Below are positions 62,912 to 64,000 of a stretch of DNA of 64,000 nucleotides, one piece after another (positions within the stretch are counted from its first letter, which is position 1; every line of letters starts with the position of its first letter). The stretch comes from Citrobacter sp. wls619. GTDB taxonomy: Bacteria > Pseudomonadota > Gammaproteobacteria > Enterobacterales > Enterobacteriaceae. The notes under the pieces were generated by a model. That model did no database searches, was not told where the DNA came from, and saw only the letters and a program-made list of their open reading frames with translations. The stretch is from positions 21,797 through 85,796 of the forward strand of contig NZ_SZXJ01000064.1 of the NCBI RefSeq assembly GCF_005281345.1. The letters run 5' to 3'. The translations under genes were made by a program, and so were the position numbers.

Positions 62912-63745
62912 GTGGATACGGAATTGTTAAAAACTTTCCTGGAAGTTAGCCGGACACGCCACTTTGGCAGGGCTGCTGAAGCGCTTTACCTGACCCAGTC
63001 GGCGGTAAGTTTTCGGATCAGACAACTGGAAAATCAACTGGGTGTGAACCTGTTCACCCGACACAGAAACAATATTCGTTTGACCGCTGCAGGTGAAAAA
63101 TTATTGCCTTACGCAGAAACGCTGATGAATACGTGGCAAGCAGCACGTAAGGAGGTCGCGAATACCTCGCGGCACAACGAGTTTTCGATCGGTGCCAGTG
63201 CATCCCTTTGGGAATGCATGCTCAATGACTGGTTGCGGCGTTTATACCAATCTCAGGAGCCACAATCCAGCCTGCAGTTTGAAGCGCGAATCGCTCAGCG
63301 CCAGTCGCTGGTAAAGCAGCTCCATGAACGACAGCTGGATCTGTTAATTACGACCGAAACCCCAAAAATGGACGAATTTAGCAGCCAACTGTTGGGATAT
63401 TTCACGCTGGCGCTTTATTGCAGTACCCCTTCGCAAACCAAAGATGAACTGAATTACCTACGCCTGGAATGGGGACCGGATTTTCAGCAGCATGAAGCGG
63501 GATTGATTGCAGGAGATGAAGTGCCGGTACTTACTACCAGTTCTGCAGAACTGGCAAGACAGCAACTTTCTGTAATTAAAGGATTTAGTTGGCTTCCCGT
63601 CTGTTGGGCCAGAACCAAAAGCGATCTTCACACGGTTACCGACAGTACGACGCTTTCACGTCCGTTATATGCGGTTTGGCTGCAAAATAGCGACAAACAT
63701 GCGCTAATTCGCGAACTGCTGAAAACAAATATTTTGGAAGATTAA
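62912..63745 (+). CDS. hdfR: LysR-type regulator HdfR
   Basis: HdfR represses the flagellar master operon flhDC and activates gltBD in E. coli. The 277-residue protein has a LysR helix-turn-helix ([20 protein letters not shown]) and an effector domain. The start is GTG at M-D-T-E-L-L-K, because GGAG lies 6-7 bases upstream; the ATG 12 bases earlier contains that site. It is divergent from maoP. Confidence 0.94.
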   Translation: MDTELLKTFLEVSRTRHFGRAAEALYLTQSAVSFRIRQLENQLGVNLFTRHRNNIRLTAAGEKLLPYAETLMNTWQAARKEVANTSRHNEFSIGASASLWECMLNDWLRRLYQSQEPQSSLQFEARIAQRQSLVKQLHERQLDLLITTETPKMDEFSSQLLGYFTLALYCSTPSQTKDELNYLRLEWGPDFQQHEAGLIAGDEVPVLTTSSAELARQQLSVIKGFSWLPVCWARTKSDLHTVTDSTTLSRPLYAVWLQNSDKHALIRELLKTNILED

Positions 63746-63810
63746 TGAAAACGCTGGCAAGGATGCCGGAAAACATTGAACTGGAAGATCTCGAACATAA
63801 TGTTCAGGTA

Positions 63811-63842
63811 AAAAAAAATCCTTAGCAAAAATGCTAAGGATT
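63811..63842 (-). terminator. Terminator after tRNA-Trp
   Basis: AATCCTTAGCA pairs with TGCTAAGGATT around a T4 loop, followed on the minus strand by eight or more T. It ends the tRNA-Asp/tRNA-Trp transcript and is placed to act on hdfR as well. Confidence 0.93.
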
Positions 63843-63847
63843 GTTTC

Positions 63848-63923
63848 TGGCAGGGGCGGAGAGACTCGAACTCGCGACACCCGGTTTTGGAGACCGGTGC
63901 TCTACCAACTGAGCTACGCCCCT
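63848..63923 (-). tRNA. trpT: tRNA-Trp, anticodon CCA
   Basis: AGGGGCGTAGCTCAGTTGG starts the gene. The anticodon loop is CTCCAAA, the T-loop is TTCGAGT, and CCA is encoded. In E. coli the order is an rRNA operon, aspT, trpT, then hdfR, which this reproduces. Confidence 0.97.
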
Positions 63924-63975
63924 AAATTTTCTTATCATTAAGCCTGCTTAGTAGCAGGCTTAATTTTCTAATAAG

Positions 63976-64000
63976 TGGCGGAACGGACGGGACTCGAACC
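63976..64000 (-). tRNA. aspT: tRNA-Asp, 3' end only (cut by window edge)
   Basis: The minus strand ends GGTTCGAGTCCCGTCCGTTC then CGCCA: the T-arm, acceptor 3' strand and CCA of tRNA-Asp. The anticodon lies outside the window, so the identity rests on the acceptor/T-arm sequence and gene order. The rRNA operon that normally precedes aspT would begin just past the edge. Confidence 0.85.

Overview
This 64 kb window is a chromosomal backbone segment from a member of the Enterobacteriaceae close to Escherichia, Salmonella and Citrobacter. Gene order, operon overlaps, leader peptides and protein lengths match the metE-to-trpT segment of the E. coli chromosome, read here in the opposite orientation. 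I see no prophage, transposase, CRISPR array, toxin-antitoxin pair or secretion cluster. Small repeats are common: at least eight REP/BIME-type palindromes and three ERIC-type elements.

Layout. 0-13 kb: end of a ysgA-like gene, metE and its activator gene metR, then a run of envelope and transport genes (bioP, yigL, pldB, rhtB, rhtC, recQ, pldA, yigI, rarD, corA with a regulated leader). 13-19 kb: uvrD with a LexA box, then the tightly overlapped dapF-yigA-xerC-yigB operon behind the lipoprotein gene lptM. 19-27 kb: cyaY, cyaA (TTG start, CRP site) and the divergent hemCDXY operon, then the small RNA GlmZ converging on hemY. 27-29 kb: a four-tRNA operon (Arg-His-Leu-Pro) and the threonine permease gene thrP. 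29-42 kb: the complete twelve-gene enterobacterial common antigen (ECA) operon wecA to wecG. 42-50 kb: rho with its leader, trxA, rhlB, gppA, rep. 50-51 kb: the only clearly accessory patch, with two tandem parvulin genes (ppiC and a paralogue) and a two-gene unit of an Rrf2-type regulator plus a DUF1360-like membrane protein. 51-61 kb: ilvC/ilvY and ilvLXGMEDA, with an intact ilvG unlike E. coli K-12. 61-64 kb: yifB (comM), maoP, hdfR, tRNA-Trp and the cut 3' end of tRNA-Asp.

The genes fall into coherent units: methionine synthesis under MetJ/MetR, branched-chain amino acid synthesis under attenuation and IlvY, tetrapyrrole synthesis beside cAMP synthesis, ECA assembly, and three helicase genes (recQ, uvrD, rep).

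Against my memory of E. coli K-12, yigF/yigG are missing between rarD and corA, aslA/aslB are missing between hemY and the tRNAs, ilvG is intact, ppiC is duplicated, and the Rrf2/DUF1360 pair is added. I did not find a large undescribed system. The best candidates for new biology are the parvulin duplication and the small Rrf2/DUF1360 unit with its palindromic operator-like site.
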